Part shown: positions 8,249-17,173 of the stretch, piece after piece
Layout: each line of letters begins with the position of its first letter
How positions within the stretch are numbered: the first letter of the stretch is position 1
Source of the DNA: Neptunicoccus cionae
Lineage (GTDB): Bacteria; Pseudomonadota; Alphaproteobacteria; Rhodobacterales; Rhodobacteraceae
Reading direction: 5' to 3'
Length of the DNA: 64,000 nucleotides
Assembly (NCBI RefSeq): GCF_002860325.1
Contig: NZ_PKOJ01000001.1
Span: forward strand, 1,149,591 to 1,213,590
Position numbers and translations under genes: made by a program
Notes under the pieces: model-generated
Told to the model about the DNA's origin: nothing
Databases searched by the model: none
The model's input: the letters and a program-made list of their open reading frames with translations, nothing else

Positions 8249-9448
8249 TCAGACAGCACTGTGATTGGCAAGAACCGTGCTTGCCGCGTCCAGTGCGCCG
8301 CTGCCATGGGCAATGCCCAGGGCCTTCAGGCCGGTGTCCATGGTCCCGAGGGCTCCCATCAGCATGACCGGATTGAGATGCCCCATGTGGGCGACGCGCA
8401 AAACCTGTTCCCAAACCGGCTGGCCTTTTTCCGCAAAGCCGAGCCCGATCCCCAATGTCAGCCCGCCCTGATGTTCGCACCAGTGGCGCAGGCGCCCGCA
8501 TTCATCCCCTTGGGACCGTACAGTTGTTACGGCACGAGATCGTCTGGAAGGATCCGCGATGTTCAGTTGCAGACAGCCCCAGGTTTCAACAGCGGCCCAA
8601 ACGGCACGGGCGCTGGTGTCGTGCCGCTTCCATGCCTGTTCGATGCCTTCTTCATGCACAAGCATAGTCAGAGCCTCGCGCAATCCGAAAAGGTGATGGG
8701 TCGGGGCGGTGCCCCCGAACTGCTGGTAAAACTGTTTGGGATTGGCACGGGGATGCCAGTCCCAGTAGTTAGTCACCAGATCCGCATGTTCCTGAGCGGC
8801 AGCGGCTTTGTCGTTGAAAAAAACGAAAGACATGCCTGCGGGAGTCATCAAACCTTTCTGGCAGGCCGTTACCATCACATCAACGCCCCAGTCGTCCATT
8901 TCGTGCCGGTCGCACCCGAGAGAGGCGATGCAATCCACATAAAACAGAGCCGGATGTCCCGCGTCGTCAATGGCTTTGCGGATCGCGGGGATATCGTTCT
9001 GCACGGATGAAGCCGTGTCGGTCTGTACTGTTAGGATGCCCTTGATTTCGTGAGTGTTGTCCGCCTTCAACCGGTCGCAAAGACGTTGCGGATCAACCGC
9101 GTCCTGCATCCCGAAATCCATCGTTTCCACTTCGATGCCGGTACGACCTGCCACATCTGCCCAGCCCTGACCGAACCGACCTGTGACCAGTACAAGTATC
9201 TTGTCCCCCCGTGAACAGGTGTTTGCCAGTGCAGCTTCCCATGCGCCATGCCCGTTGGCGATATAGATCGCAGCGTGGTGTTTCGTGCGCGCAACGGCTT
9301 TGAGATCCGGGTAAAGGCTGGCGGTGATGTCGATCAGCTCCCCTTCGTAAATATTGGGGGAGGCGCGGTGCATCGCGTTCAGCACTCGGTCGGGGATGAC
9401 GGAAGGACCGGGAATGGAGAGTTGGGCGCGGCCGAAATTGAGCGACAT
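8249..9448 (-). CDS. Class V aminotransferase (serine-/alanine-glyoxylate aminotransferase family)
   Basis: PLP-dependent transaminase of 399 residues. The start at 9448 (MSLNFGRAQLSIPGPSVIPDRV) gives the family-typical PGPSxxPxxVLxAM opening and has GGAAAG upstream. The PLP Lys lies in VTACQKGLMTPAG (about residue 200), preceded by LFYVDCIASLGCDRHEMDDWGVDV with the Asp that contacts the pyridine ring. The family moves amino groups between serine or alanine and glyoxylate, feeding the serine cycle or detoxifying glyoxylate; in this genome context (mcl2 produces and consumes glyoxylate units) that is plausible. The exact amino donor cannot be told from sequence. An aspartate- or hydroxyaspartate-type specificity of the same fold is the alternative. 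Confidence 0.82.
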   Translation of the reverse strand: MSLNFGRAQLSIPGPSVIPDRVLNAMHRASPNIYEGELIDITASLYPDLKAVARTKHHAAIYIANGHGAWEAALANTCSRGDKILVLVTGRFGQGWADVAGRTGIEVETMDFGMQDAVDPQRLCDRLKADNTHEIKGILTVQTDTASSVQNDIPAIRKAIDDAGHPALFYVDCIASLGCDRHEMDDWGVDVMVTACQKGLMTPAGMSFVFFNDKAAAAQEHADLVTNYWDWHPRANPKQFYQQFGGTAPTHHLFGLREALTMLVHEEGIEQAWKRHDTSARAVWAAVETWGCLQLNIADPSRRSRAVTTVRSQGDECGRLRHWCEHQGGLTLGIGLGFAEKGQPVWEQVLRVAHMGHLNPVMLMGALGTMDTGLKALGIAHGSGALDAASTVLANHSAV

Positions 9449-9632
9449 ATAGAGAGCTTTCCATTGGAGTATTCGGCACAAGGCGTACTCCTGCCTTCGG
9501 GAAAGGTCAAAAGCAAATTGCCCCCAGCCAAGCGCGCTACAATCGGGCAATGCAAGCAGGGCATGGACAGCAGGGGTGTAGATGGTACAAGGTCGGCCCG
9601 CAGGCCAGTGGCCGCAACATGCAAAGGTCTCT

Positions 9633-11504
9633 ATGAGCGAAACTGATACACCGCAGTTGAATGCACGTGCCGCCTATGGCCGCCTCTGGCGGGAGTGGCT
9701 GGCGCCCCACTGGCCCAAAATGCTTTTGGCGACGTTTTTCATGCTGATCGTTGCGCTGGCAACAGCGGGCTATGCAAAATTTATGGAATGGGTCATTTCC
9801 GCGCTCGAGGTAAAGGATGCCTCGGTGATCTGGTGGGGGCCTGCAGGGATTGTCGCGCTCACGCTGAGCAAGGGCATCGCCCATTACCTGCAACAAGTCG
9901 TGCAAAACCGTGTGCTAAGCCGCGTACAGGCGGAAATGCAGAAATTCATGTATGACCGGCTGGTTTACATGGATCTGGCCTATCTGCTGGCCGAGGCGCC
10001 GGCGGCACTGGCGGCACGTTTTTCGGCGGACATCGAACTGGTGCGGCAGGCTTCGATCACGGTTTTTGGGTCGGTGCGGGATGTGCTGACCCTGATTGCA
10101 GCAATCATCGTCATGCTGTCCATTGACTGGGCTATGGCCATCGGGCTGGTGCTGGTCTTTGCACTGGCTTTCGGACCCATTGGCATCGCCGGTGCACGCA
10201 TCCGGCGTATTTCGGCAAGCACCCAGAGCGAAATTGCGCATATGACCGAAGCGGTTAACGAAGGGTTGACCGGTATTCGCATGGTGCGGACCTACCAGTT
10301 GGAGGAATCGCTGAAGAAAACCTCGAACCATGTGTTCGACAAGCTGGTGGGTTTGCGGATTTCACTGGTAAAATGGCAGGCCCTGATTACGCCAATGATT
10401 GAGGTCCTGGCCGGTATTGCTATTGCTGTGCTGTTGTTTCTGGTGGCCTGGCGTATGCAATCGGGTGCGATTGATCTTGCCGGTTTCATCGGGTTGATCA
10501 CTGCGCTGGGCGTTGCAACAAATCCGGCTCGCAAACTGGGCGGCGCCTATGCGGTAGGTCTGCAGGGCATGGCTGCACTGGAGCGTGTCTACGCTTTGTT
10601 TGACACCAAGAATGATATTTCGGACGGAGATTTCACTTATCCGGAAGGCAGCAAGCCCGAAGGCCATATCGAATTCCGGAATGTCGGTTTCACCTATCCT
10701 GACGGCTATGCAGCATTGCATGACATCAATCTGGACATCGAGGCAGGTAAGACGTTTGCATTCGTCGGGCGTTCAGGTGCCGGTAAATCAACTATTTTCA
10801 ATCTGTTGCCGCGCCTTTTCGACGCGAGCGAAGGCCATATCCTGATCGACGGGCATGACCTGACAGAACATCAGATCACATCCCTGCGCAACCAGATTTC
10901 AGTCGTCAGTCAGGACAGTGTGCTGTTGTCCGGCACAGTTCTGGAAAACATCGGTTTCGGGCGGGAAGGCGCGACACGGGAGGCCTGTATCCAAGCCGCC
11001 AAAGCCGCCGCTGCGGATGAATTCATCAGCGCGTTGCCACAGGGCTATGACACGCGGATCGACCCGTCCAAATCCAGTTTTTCCGGAGGCGAGCGCCAGC
11101 GCCTGTCCATTGCGCGTGCCATGTTGCGGGATGCACCGATCCTGCTGCTGGACGAACCGACCTCTGCGCTGGATGCGGAATCCGAGGCTGCGATCCGCAA
11201 GGGGCTTGATGCCCTGTCCAAAGGCCGAACCACGCTGGTGATTGCGCATCGTCTGGCCACAATCCTTGATGCGGACCAGATTGTTGTAATGGATCAGGGG
11301 CGCATCGTGGATCAGGGTACCCATGAGGAATTGTTGAAACGGGGCGGTATCTACGCCGATCTGTTCAACCTTCAATTCGATATGAAAGCCGAAGGGGGCA
11401 AGCGTAAGCGGCCCCGCTCTTTTGCTGCCCGCAAGCGCAAGCGGGGGCTGATGGAAATGGTCAGCCGCTTTGTCGGGATGGGCAACCAGAACAACCCGCT
11501 TTAG
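9633..11504 (+). CDS. MsbA-like ABC exporter (fused permease/ATPase)
   Basis: 623-residue half-transporter with an N-terminal six-helix type 1 exporter domain (about residues 25-320) and a C-terminal nucleotide-binding domain. Walker A is VGRSGAGKST, the signature is SFSGGERQRLSIARA, Walker B is ILLLDEPTSALD, and the H-loop His follows in VIAHRLATI. It works as a homodimer in the inner membrane. The lipid A/phospholipid flippase MsbA is the nearest well-known family member, but substrate cannot be assigned. The start at 9633 (MSETDTPQL) is preferred over an in-frame upstream ATG at 9582 because it begins the family-like region. The C-terminus carries an extra very basic tail (KRKRPRSFAARKRKRG), perhaps a membrane or nucleic-acid contact. 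Confidence 0.88.
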   Translation: MSETDTPQLNARAAYGRLWREWLAPHWPKMLLATFFMLIVALATAGYAKFMEWVISALEVKDASVIWWGPAGIVALTLSKGIAHYLQQVVQNRVLSRVQAEMQKFMYDRLVYMDLAYLLAEAPAALAARFSADIELVRQASITVFGSVRDVLTLIAAIIVMLSIDWAMAIGLVLVFALAFGPIGIAGARIRRISASTQSEIAHMTEAVNEGLTGIRMVRTYQLEESLKKTSNHVFDKLVGLRISLVKWQALITPMIEVLAGIAIAVLLFLVAWRMQSGAIDLAGFIGLITALGVATNPARKLGGAYAVGLQGMAALERVYALFDTKNDISDGDFTYPEGSKPEGHIEFRNVGFTYPDGYAALHDINLDIEAGKTFAFVGRSGAGKSTIFNLLPRLFDASEGHILIDGHDLTEHQITSLRNQISVVSQDSVLLSGTVLENIGFGREGATREACIQAAKAAAADEFISALPQGYDTRIDPSKSSFSGGERQRLSIARAMLRDAPILLLDEPTSALDAESEAAIRKGLDALSKGRTTLVIAHRLATILDADQIVVMDQGRIVDQGTHEELLKRGGIYADLFNLQFDMKAEGGKRKRPRSFAARKRKRGLMEMVSRFVGMGNQNNPL

Positions 11505-11519
11505 GTGCGGAGCGGGGGC

Positions 11520-11575
11520 GCTGCCCCCCTGCGCTGCGCGCAGTCCCCCCGGGATATTTCGGGCCAGAAGAAGGT
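11520..11575. repeat. Gene-end repeat, type A copy 1
   Basis: Contains GGGATATTTCGGGCCAGAAGAAGG after a GC-rich stretch, between two convergent genes. It is a member of the dispersed family described in the findings; other type A copies are near 20807, 28781, 28848 and 45265. Confidence 0.55.
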
Positions 11576-11579
11576 ACGG

Positions 11580-12263
11580 TCAGCGGCGCGCGTAGCGCTG
11601 TGCCAGTTTTTCAGGTGCCATGCCCAGAAAATAGAGCGCAAGGGTGGTCAGGTTGCGCGTGCCCCGTTTCAGCCAGCCTTGTTCGCGGTATTTCACGGCA
11701 CTTGTCGTTGCCGTAGCATCAAGTGCGGATAACTGGCCGCGTAATTTTCGGGCGAGCGCGACATCTTCCATAAGCGGGATCTCGGGGAAGCCGCCGGTCT
11801 TGCTGTAAAGGCTGGCGGGCAGCAGCAAACCCTGATCGCCATAGGGCAGTCCGAACAGGCTTGCGCGCAGATTCGCCCAGGCGGCTACCAGTGTTGCGGC
11901 AGGGCCGCTACTGTCAAAGCGCAGTCGGAAGTATGCGGCACCGGTGCGGGATTCCACATGGGAGCGGACTGCGGATGTCCAGTCTTCGCTTAACACCGTG
12001 TCACTGTGCAGGAACAAAAGCCACTGGGTTGTGGCGGTACGCGCAGCACCCGCCATCTGGATGCCACGGCCTGGGGCAGAAGGGTGGAAGTCGACACCGG
12101 TCTCTTCCGCGATGTGATCAGTCCCGTCCGTGGACCCGCCGTCCGCAAAGATGACCTGATGCACGAGCCCTGCGGCCACCCCGTCAAAGAGGCTCGCCAG
12201 TGTCGGGCCCAGTGTATGGGCGGAATTCAGGGTCGGGATGATAACGGTAATCGGTGCAGTCAT
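11580..12263 (-). CDS. Family 2 glycosyltransferase (TIGR04283-type)
   Basis: 227 residues, opening with ITVIIPTLNSAHTLGPTL and carrying FADGGSTDGTDHIAEE (nucleotide-sugar Asp region) and the DxD-like LFLHSDTVLSEDW (about residues 85-97). The following GLPYGDQGLLL and PLMEDVALARKLR are characteristic of the GT2 subgroup often encoded near selenium- or radical-SAM-associated genes; no such partner is adjacent here. No transmembrane helices are evident. Acceptor and sugar are unknown. It is convergent with the ABC exporter, ending 76 bp from its stop. Confidence 0.85.
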   Translation of the reverse strand: MTAPITVIIPTLNSAHTLGPTLASLFDGVAAGLVHQVIFADGGSTDGTDHIAEETGVDFHPSAPGRGIQMAGAARTATTQWLLFLHSDTVLSEDWTSAVRSHVESRTGAAYFRLRFDSSGPAATLVAAWANLRASLFGLPYGDQGLLLPASLYSKTGGFPEIPLMEDVALARKLRGQLSALDATATTSAVKYREQGWLKRGTRNLTTLALYFLGMAPEKLAQRYARR

Positions 12264-12356
12264 GGTGTGTCGGAATGGTTCTGGTCACGGTCGGGTTCGC
12301 AGGCTACATAAACTGTTAACCGCCAAAGGGCGAATAAAATTGAAGGATGTGATGCC

Positions 12357-13109
12357 ATGAGTGAGGAAACACGCCGCGTATTGCGTATTACCGGGGCCGA
12401 CCGGTCGCGATTCCTGAATGATCTGGTGACGAATGACTTGAAGGGCCTAGAGAGTGGTCTTGTCTATGCCGCATTGCTGACGCCGCAGGGGAAATACCTG
12501 TTTGATTTCTTTCTGGCCGCAGACGGCGAAAGCATCCTGCTGGATGTGGACGCGGGGCGTGCTGACGGGTTGGTGCAGCGGTTGAGCATGTACAAGCTGC
12601 GGGCAGATGTAGGGATCGCGGATGCCGGTCTTTTCGTGCATCGCGGGATCGGCGAGCTCCCAGACGGTGCAATGGCGGACCCGCGCCACCCAGCCCTTGG
12701 CTGGCGCATGTATTCAGAAACACCACAAGAAGCGGACACCGTGGATTGGGACGCTCTGCGTGTGGCCCATTGCGTACCGGAAACAGATGTTGAACTGATT
12801 GCGGATGGGTCATTCATTCTGGAATGCGGTTTTGAGCGGCTTAACGGTGTCGATTTCCGCAAGGGGTGCTATGTGGGGCAGGAAGTGACTGCGCGGATGA
12901 AGCACAAAACCGAGCTGCGTAAGGGGCTGGCCACGGTAAATGTGGACGGCTCGGCGCCTGTCGGGACTGACCTGTACATTGATGGCAAGGCGGCTGGCAC
13001 GCTTTACACCCAAAGCGGCGGACAGGGCATTGCCTATCTGCGGTTTGATCGGGTGAAGGGCGAAATGCAAGCGGGTGACGCGATTGTCACCCTGCCGGAA
13101 GCGGGGTAA
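12357..13109 (+). CDS. ygfZ: YgfZ-type folate-binding Fe-S cluster assembly/repair protein
   Basis: 250-residue GcvT-fold protein. It carries the YgfZ hallmark FRKGCYVGQEVTARMKH (about residues 166-182) with the conserved Cys of KGCYxGQE. The N-terminus RRVLRITGADRSRFLNDLVTND matches the folate-binding barrel of this family. In E. coli YgfZ binds tetrahydrofolate and supports activity of certain Fe-S enzymes such as MiaB. The gene is convergent with the suhB-like gene, 15 bp apart. A GAAGGA element lies upstream of the ATG. Well supported. Confidence 0.93.
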   Translation: MSEETRRVLRITGADRSRFLNDLVTNDLKGLESGLVYAALLTPQGKYLFDFFLAADGESILLDVDAGRADGLVQRLSMYKLRADVGIADAGLFVHRGIGELPDGAMADPRHPALGWRMYSETPQEADTVDWDALRVAHCVPETDVELIADGSFILECGFERLNGVDFRKGCYVGQEVTARMKHKTELRKGLATVNVDGSAPVGTDLYIDGKAAGTLYTQSGGQGIAYLRFDRVKGEMQAGDAIVTLPEAG

Positions 13110-13124
13110 TCCCCGCTTCGCATC

Positions 13125-13919
13125 TTATTTGTTGTTGCGTACCAGTTTGGCGAAACGGTCGAACACCTGATCGTTGGCGGCGATGATAGAACCATCCGTT
13201 ACGGGGTTGGCCTCGGGATTGATGCTTTGCACGAAGCCACCGGCCTCTTTCACCAACAGTATGCCTGCGGCTACATCCCATGCGTTCAGGCGGCGTTCCC
13301 AGAAGCCGTCGTAACGTCCGGCTGCCACATAAGCGAGGTCAAGCGCAGCTGCACCCCAGCGACGGACACCGGCACATCCGGGAAGGATGCGGGCCAGATC
13401 CTGCAATGTATCCGGCAGGTCCGGACGGCCACCGAAGGGCAGGCCGGTGGCGAAAATCATTTCGATCATCTCGCGGCGGCCAGACACACGCAGGCGACGG
13501 TCATTGAGCCATGCACCGGCCCCTTTTTCTGCCGCGAACAGTTCTTCGCCCGCAGGATTGAAAATAACCGCAGCGACGATTTCACCCTTATGTTCCAGTG
13601 CGATGGAGATCGCCCAGTGCGGCAGGCCGTGCAGGAAGTTGGTGGTGCCGTCCAGCGGATCAACGATCCAGCGGCGGGTCGGATCCTCACCGGCGATTAC
13701 CTTGCTTTCCTCGGCCATCCAGCCATAGTTCGGGCGGGCCTCGGTCAGCTCTTCCTTTAGGATTTCTTCTGCCTTTAGATCGGCGCGGGACACAAAGTCT
13801 CCGGGACCTTTGGCGCTGACTTGAAGATGTTCCACCTCGCCGAAATCGCGCATCAGGGACCGGCCGGCCCGGCGGGCGGCTTTGATCATAATGTTCATAT
13901 TGGCAGACATTTGCGACAT
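13125..13919 (-). CDS. suhB: Inositol monophosphatase family protein (SuhB-like)
   Basis: 264 residues from the ATG at 13919, chosen because AAGGA sits about eight bases upstream of it while the ATG three codons earlier overlaps that element. The metal-binding motifs are WMAEES, IVDPLDGTTNFLHG (residues ~80-93) and the C-terminal WDVAAGILLVKEAGG. These are the Mg2+-dependent, Li+-sensitive phosphatase signatures. The enzyme hydrolyses inositol 1-phosphate or related sugar phosphates; in bacteria SuhB also associates with rRNA antitermination complexes, which cannot be judged here. Convergent with ygfZ. Confidence 0.9.
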   Translation of the reverse strand: MSQMSANMNIMIKAARRAGRSLMRDFGEVEHLQVSAKGPGDFVSRADLKAEEILKEELTEARPNYGWMAEESKVIAGEDPTRRWIVDPLDGTTNFLHGLPHWAISIALEHKGEIVAAVIFNPAGEELFAAEKGAGAWLNDRRLRVSGRREMIEMIFATGLPFGGRPDLPDTLQDLARILPGCAGVRRWGAAALDLAYVAAGRYDGFWERRLNAWDVAAGILLVKEAGGFVQSINPEANPVTDGSIIAANDQVFDRFAKLVRNNK

Positions 13920-13994
13920 GGGGTGCATCCTTGGTGGTGGAATTTTGCTGTTTAGGCGCTGGTTTCCTTATTGCCAAGGGGATTCGGACGTTTT

Positions 13995-14909
13995 TCAGGC
14001 CACTTGCGTATTATTGGCATCGGCCTGCCTGTCCCGCGTGATCATCACGAAATCCCGCATATAGGCGTTGTCCACCTCGCTGGTGCGGATTGCCGCATAA
14101 AGCCTGCGGTTCAACCCGTGCTCTGTTATCGGGCGGGCGACAAAGTCATGTCCGTATTTTTCCTCGGCAATAACCCAGTCAGGCAACACGCTGACACCGC
14201 GTCCCGAAGCGACCAGCAACATGATTACCGCAGTCAGTTCCACCTGCCGGATGGAGCGGGGTTCAACCCGCGCCGGTGTCAGCAGTTGGGTAAAGGCATC
14301 AAGGCGGGATTTGTCCACCGGATAGGTGATCAGAACCTCTTCGCGGAAATCCTCGGCCTCTATAAACGGCTTGGCAGCCAGCGGGTGTGAGCGCGCACAG
14401 ACAAAAGTGGGCGCATAGTCAAACAGGGGAATAAACTCAACGCCGTCAATAGTTTCCGGATCTGCTGAAACCACAAGATCGACTTCTTCCCGTTGCAGGG
14501 CAGGCAGGGCATCAAACGCCAGACCGGGACGGATATCCACGTCTACGTTGGGCCAGCTTTTGCGGAAATCTTCCAGAACCGGAAACAGCCATTCAAAACA
14601 GGCGTGGCATTCAATCGCGATGTGCATCCGCCCCGATTTTCCCGTGATCAGTTCTGCAAAATCCTGTTCCAGCGCGTCAATCTGGGGCAGAACCTTATCC
14701 GCGAGTTGCAGCAGCTTGTGCCCGGCCTTGGACAGTTTCAGCGGTTTGGACCGGCGCAGGAACAGCTCCATCCCGACCTGTTCTTCCAGCGCCTTGATTT
14801 GATGGGAAAGGGCGGATTGGGTAACGTTCAGCACCTCCGCTGCACGGGCGAGCCCGCCTTGTTGGTGAATGGCGCGGATAGAACGGAGATGGCGAAATTC
14901 GAGGTACAT
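13995..14909 (-). CDS. metR: MetR, LysR-family regulator of methionine genes
   Basis: 304-residue LysR-type activator: N-terminal winged helix (LRSIRAIHQQGGLARAAEVLNVTQSALSHQIKALE, residues ~8-42) and a C-terminal effector domain beginning near MHIAIECHACFEWLFPVLEDF, which resembles enteric MetR closely. MetR uses homocysteine as coactivator. It is divergent from metF with an 88-bp intergenic region carrying a perfect MetR box at 14952-14964, which strongly supports the name and suggests control of metF and autoregulation. Confidence 0.9.
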   Translation of the reverse strand: MYLEFRHLRSIRAIHQQGGLARAAEVLNVTQSALSHQIKALEEQVGMELFLRRSKPLKLSKAGHKLLQLADKVLPQIDALEQDFAELITGKSGRMHIAIECHACFEWLFPVLEDFRKSWPNVDVDIRPGLAFDALPALQREEVDLVVSADPETIDGVEFIPLFDYAPTFVCARSHPLAAKPFIEAEDFREEVLITYPVDKSRLDAFTQLLTPARVEPRSIRQVELTAVIMLLVASGRGVSVLPDWVIAEEKYGHDFVARPITEHGLNRRLYAAIRTSEVDNAYMRDFVMITRDRQADANNTQVA

Positions 14910-14951
14910 GACAGCCTACATGAATGATCCGCGTTATTATTATTAGAAATA

Positions 14952-14964
14952 TGAATTTGCTTCA
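14952..14964. promoter_or_regulatory. MetR box in the metR-metF divergent promoter
   Basis: TGAATTTGCTTCA matches the enteric MetR consensus TGAAnnnnnTTCA exactly. It lies 33 bp before the metF ATG and 43 bp before the metR ATG, the only perfect match in this intergenic region. Confidence 0.8.
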
Positions 14965-14997
14965 AGTTGCAAACTCCTATCTTAAGGAGGAACACAA

Positions 14998-15885
14998 ATG
15001 AAAGCACCTGTGATGACCAAAGAATTCGATCTCTCCTTTGAATTTTTCCCGCCAAAATCTCTGGCGGCCAGTTTTCGGCTGTGGTCTGCAGTGGAAACCC
15101 TGCAAGTTTTCGACCCCGATTTCGTGTCCATTACGTATGGCGCCGGTGGTTCGACACGGGATCTCACCTGCTCTGCGGCGGGCGTGATTGCCCAGAACTA
15201 CGGTATGCCCGTTGCGGGGCACCTGACCTGTGTGGATGCCACCCGTGAAGAAACCCTGTCCGTGGCCCGCGGCTATGCCGCCAAAGGCGTGCGCCGCGTG
15301 GTCGCCCTGCGCGGGGATGCCTCTGATCCCGAAGCAGGTTTCCAGCCTGTAAAAGACGGGTTTTCCGGATCAGTCGAACTGGTGAAGGCGCTTGCCGATC
15401 TGGGCGGATTTGACATTGCGGTCGGGGCCTACCCGAACCGCCACCCTGACGCCACCAGCGACACTTCCGATGTGGACCATCTTAAAGCTAAATTCGACGC
15501 GGGTGCCGATCGTGCTATCACGCAGTTCTTTTTCGAGGTTGAAGATTTCCTGCGCTTCCGTGACCGTTGCGTGGCAGCAGGCATTACCAAGCCGATCATT
15601 CCGGGGGTTCTGCCGATTGAAAACTGGGCGAAAACCAAAAAGTTTGCGGCGCCTTGCGCGATCCCGATCCCTTACTGGATGGAGGAAGGCTTCCGCCATG
15701 CAGCCGCAGCAGACACAGAACGCCTGTTCGCAACCGCCATCTGCACCGAGGCTTGCGATACCTTGCTGCGGGAGGGTGTGGACGGATTGCACTTCTACAC
15801 GTTGAATGACCCGACCCTGACAGCAGATGTCTGCCGCGCCATCGGAAGAACGCCACGTCATTTGGAACTGCAAGCCTCTGCCTGA
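14998..15885 (+). CDS. metF: Methylenetetrahydrofolate reductase MetF
   Basis: 295-residue FAD-dependent (alpha/beta)8 enzyme reducing 5,10-methylene-THF to 5-methyl-THF for methionine synthesis. Diagnostic segments are LSFEFFPPKS (residues ~10-19, catalytic Glu), FVSITYGAGGSTRD, HLTCVDATREE, VALRGD, AYPNRHPDA and ITQFFFEVEDFLRF. Length is normal for the bacterial form. The start is supported by a strong AAGGAGG eight bases upstream. Expression is probably MetR-activated through the box at 14952. Confidence 0.96.
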   Translation: MKAPVMTKEFDLSFEFFPPKSLAASFRLWSAVETLQVFDPDFVSITYGAGGSTRDLTCSAAGVIAQNYGMPVAGHLTCVDATREETLSVARGYAAKGVRRVVALRGDASDPEAGFQPVKDGFSGSVELVKALADLGGFDIAVGAYPNRHPDATSDTSDVDHLKAKFDAGADRAITQFFFEVEDFLRFRDRCVAAGITKPIIPGVLPIENWAKTKKFAAPCAIPIPYWMEEGFRHAAAADTERLFATAICTEACDTLLREGVDGLHFYTLNDPTLTADVCRAIGRTPRHLELQASA

Positions 15886-15958
15886 GCGGTTGAACGCTTG
15901 AAGCACTGGTTCTCAAGGCTCTACGGTTTGATCACAATCAACCGGAGAGCCTTTTGCC

Positions 15959-16441
15959 ATGCGCGATTTGAAATATGCGAAAACCCCTGACGATCTGCCC
16001 GGACCGGAGCAACTGGAATGGACGGGGCTGGAATACCTGCAAAAGACACTGGCGGGCGAGGTCGCAGCACCGCCAATCGCCGGATTGATGAATTTCCGGC
16101 TGGAAGCTGTCGAATTCGGGCGTGCTGTGTTTCGTGGTATTCCGCAATACGCCGCGTTTAATCCCGGTGGCACGACCCACGGCGGCTGGTACGGCGCAAT
16201 CCTAGACAGTGCTATGGCCTGTGCGATCATGTCCAAAACGGGGAAGGGCGAGCTTTACACCACGTTGGAATATAAGGTGAATATCATCCGCCCCGTGCCC
16301 GAAGGCATGGAGGTTGAAGCGGTCAGCGTGGCGAGCCACGTCGGCCGGGCCACAGGGGTGGCTGATGCGGAATTGCGCGGCGTGGAAAATGGAAAACTTT
16401 ATGCAACAGGCTCAACCACCTGTCTGCGGGTGGGCAGCTAA
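15959..16441 (+). CDS. PaaI/hotdog-fold thioesterase family protein
   Basis: 160 residues with the hotdog thioesterase core: PPIAGLMNFRLEAVEFGRAVFRG, then NPGGTTHGGWYGAILDSAMACAIMS (residues ~72-96), where HGG-type and acidic residues form the acyl-CoA site of PaaI-like enzymes. The physiological acyl-CoA is unknown. It lies 73 bp after metF on the same strand, possibly readthrough-coupled, and its stop meets the convergent PhnD-like gene head to head with no gap. Confidence 0.82.
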   Translation: MRDLKYAKTPDDLPGPEQLEWTGLEYLQKTLAGEVAAPPIAGLMNFRLEAVEFGRAVFRGIPQYAAFNPGGTTHGGWYGAILDSAMACAIMSKTGKGELYTTLEYKVNIIRPVPEGMEVEAVSVASHVGRATGVADAELRGVENGKLYATGSTTCLRVGS

Positions 16442-17173
16442 TCAGGCGGCGTGAGCGCCGAGTTCTTGCAAACTCTCTGACAGGATTTCCTGCAATTCCG
16501 GCGCGATCTTGGGGCTGCACACATAGGGCAGCCCTTTGCGCGCCTGCGTCCAGCCGATCACATGAACCTGTTTCGCGGCAGGTTCGCAGCTTTGCAACAT
16601 GGCCCAACTGCGGCAGTCTATTGCGGCAATATCGGCCTTGCCCTCCGCCACCATCTGCACGGAATGGCGGTGGCTGCCGGAGTGTTCGCCGTGGCTGTAA
16701 AACGCCTTGCGCTGGCCGGTGGCAGCGGTCATGTCCGCAGTGATCGACAAATAGCCCGATAGGGAGGCGCGATCGTTGAATGCCAGTCGTTTGCCTCCAA
16801 GCGCTTCAACCGGCAGTGCTGCCTTGCGATCCTCGGGCGGAGAGGCGTCTGTGCCTTGTCCGGTCGCTATCACAGCAGAACGGTAAAATGGCCCCTGTCC
16901 ACCGGTGCAATCGGAATAATCCGGCTGGGCAAGGATATGCAGATCCGGCGCAACCCCACAGGAGATCGGTCCCCAGCAGGTCTGGGACAGTAGCAGGCGG
17001 GGATGGGCCAGCAATTCATCCGCGTCGTGATCCGTGCCGGGACGGTAGAAATCCACCAACAGATCCGCACCCCGTTTGTGAAGCCCCGCCAGCAGGTTCT
17101 GCCAGAGCGCATCCGTTTCCGCCCTGAATTCAGGCAGATCGTACATTGGTAGGGCTGCGCGGTATCGGGTCAC
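16442..17173 (-). CDS. PhnD-like (phosphate/phosphonate-binding family) protein, no signal peptide
   Basis: 243-residue periplasmic-binding-protein-like domain. A GTG start at 17173 is chosen because AGGAGG lies just upstream and the GTGA overlaps the desaturase stop codon, a classic coupled junction. The protein begins TRYRAALPMYDLPEFRAETDALW and has no signal peptide. Family-like segments are LLLSQTCWGPISCGVAPDLHILAQPDY, RLAFNDRASLSGYLSITADM and SGSHRHSVQMVAEGKADIAAIDCRSW, the ligand-loop pattern of PhnD proteins. No ABC permease or ATPase is nearby. It is therefore either a cytoplasmic sensor-like PhnD homologue or depends on other components; phosphonate binding is not established. Confidence 0.75.
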   Translation of the reverse strand: MTRYRAALPMYDLPEFRAETDALWQNLLAGLHKRGADLLVDFYRPGTDHDADELLAHPRLLLSQTCWGPISCGVAPDLHILAQPDYSDCTGGQGPFYRSAVIATGQGTDASPPEDRKAALPVEALGGKRLAFNDRASLSGYLSITADMTAATGQRKAFYSHGEHSGSHRHSVQMVAEGKADIAAIDCRSWAMLQSCEPAAKQVHVIGWTQARKGLPYVCSPKIAPELQEILSESLQELGAHAA

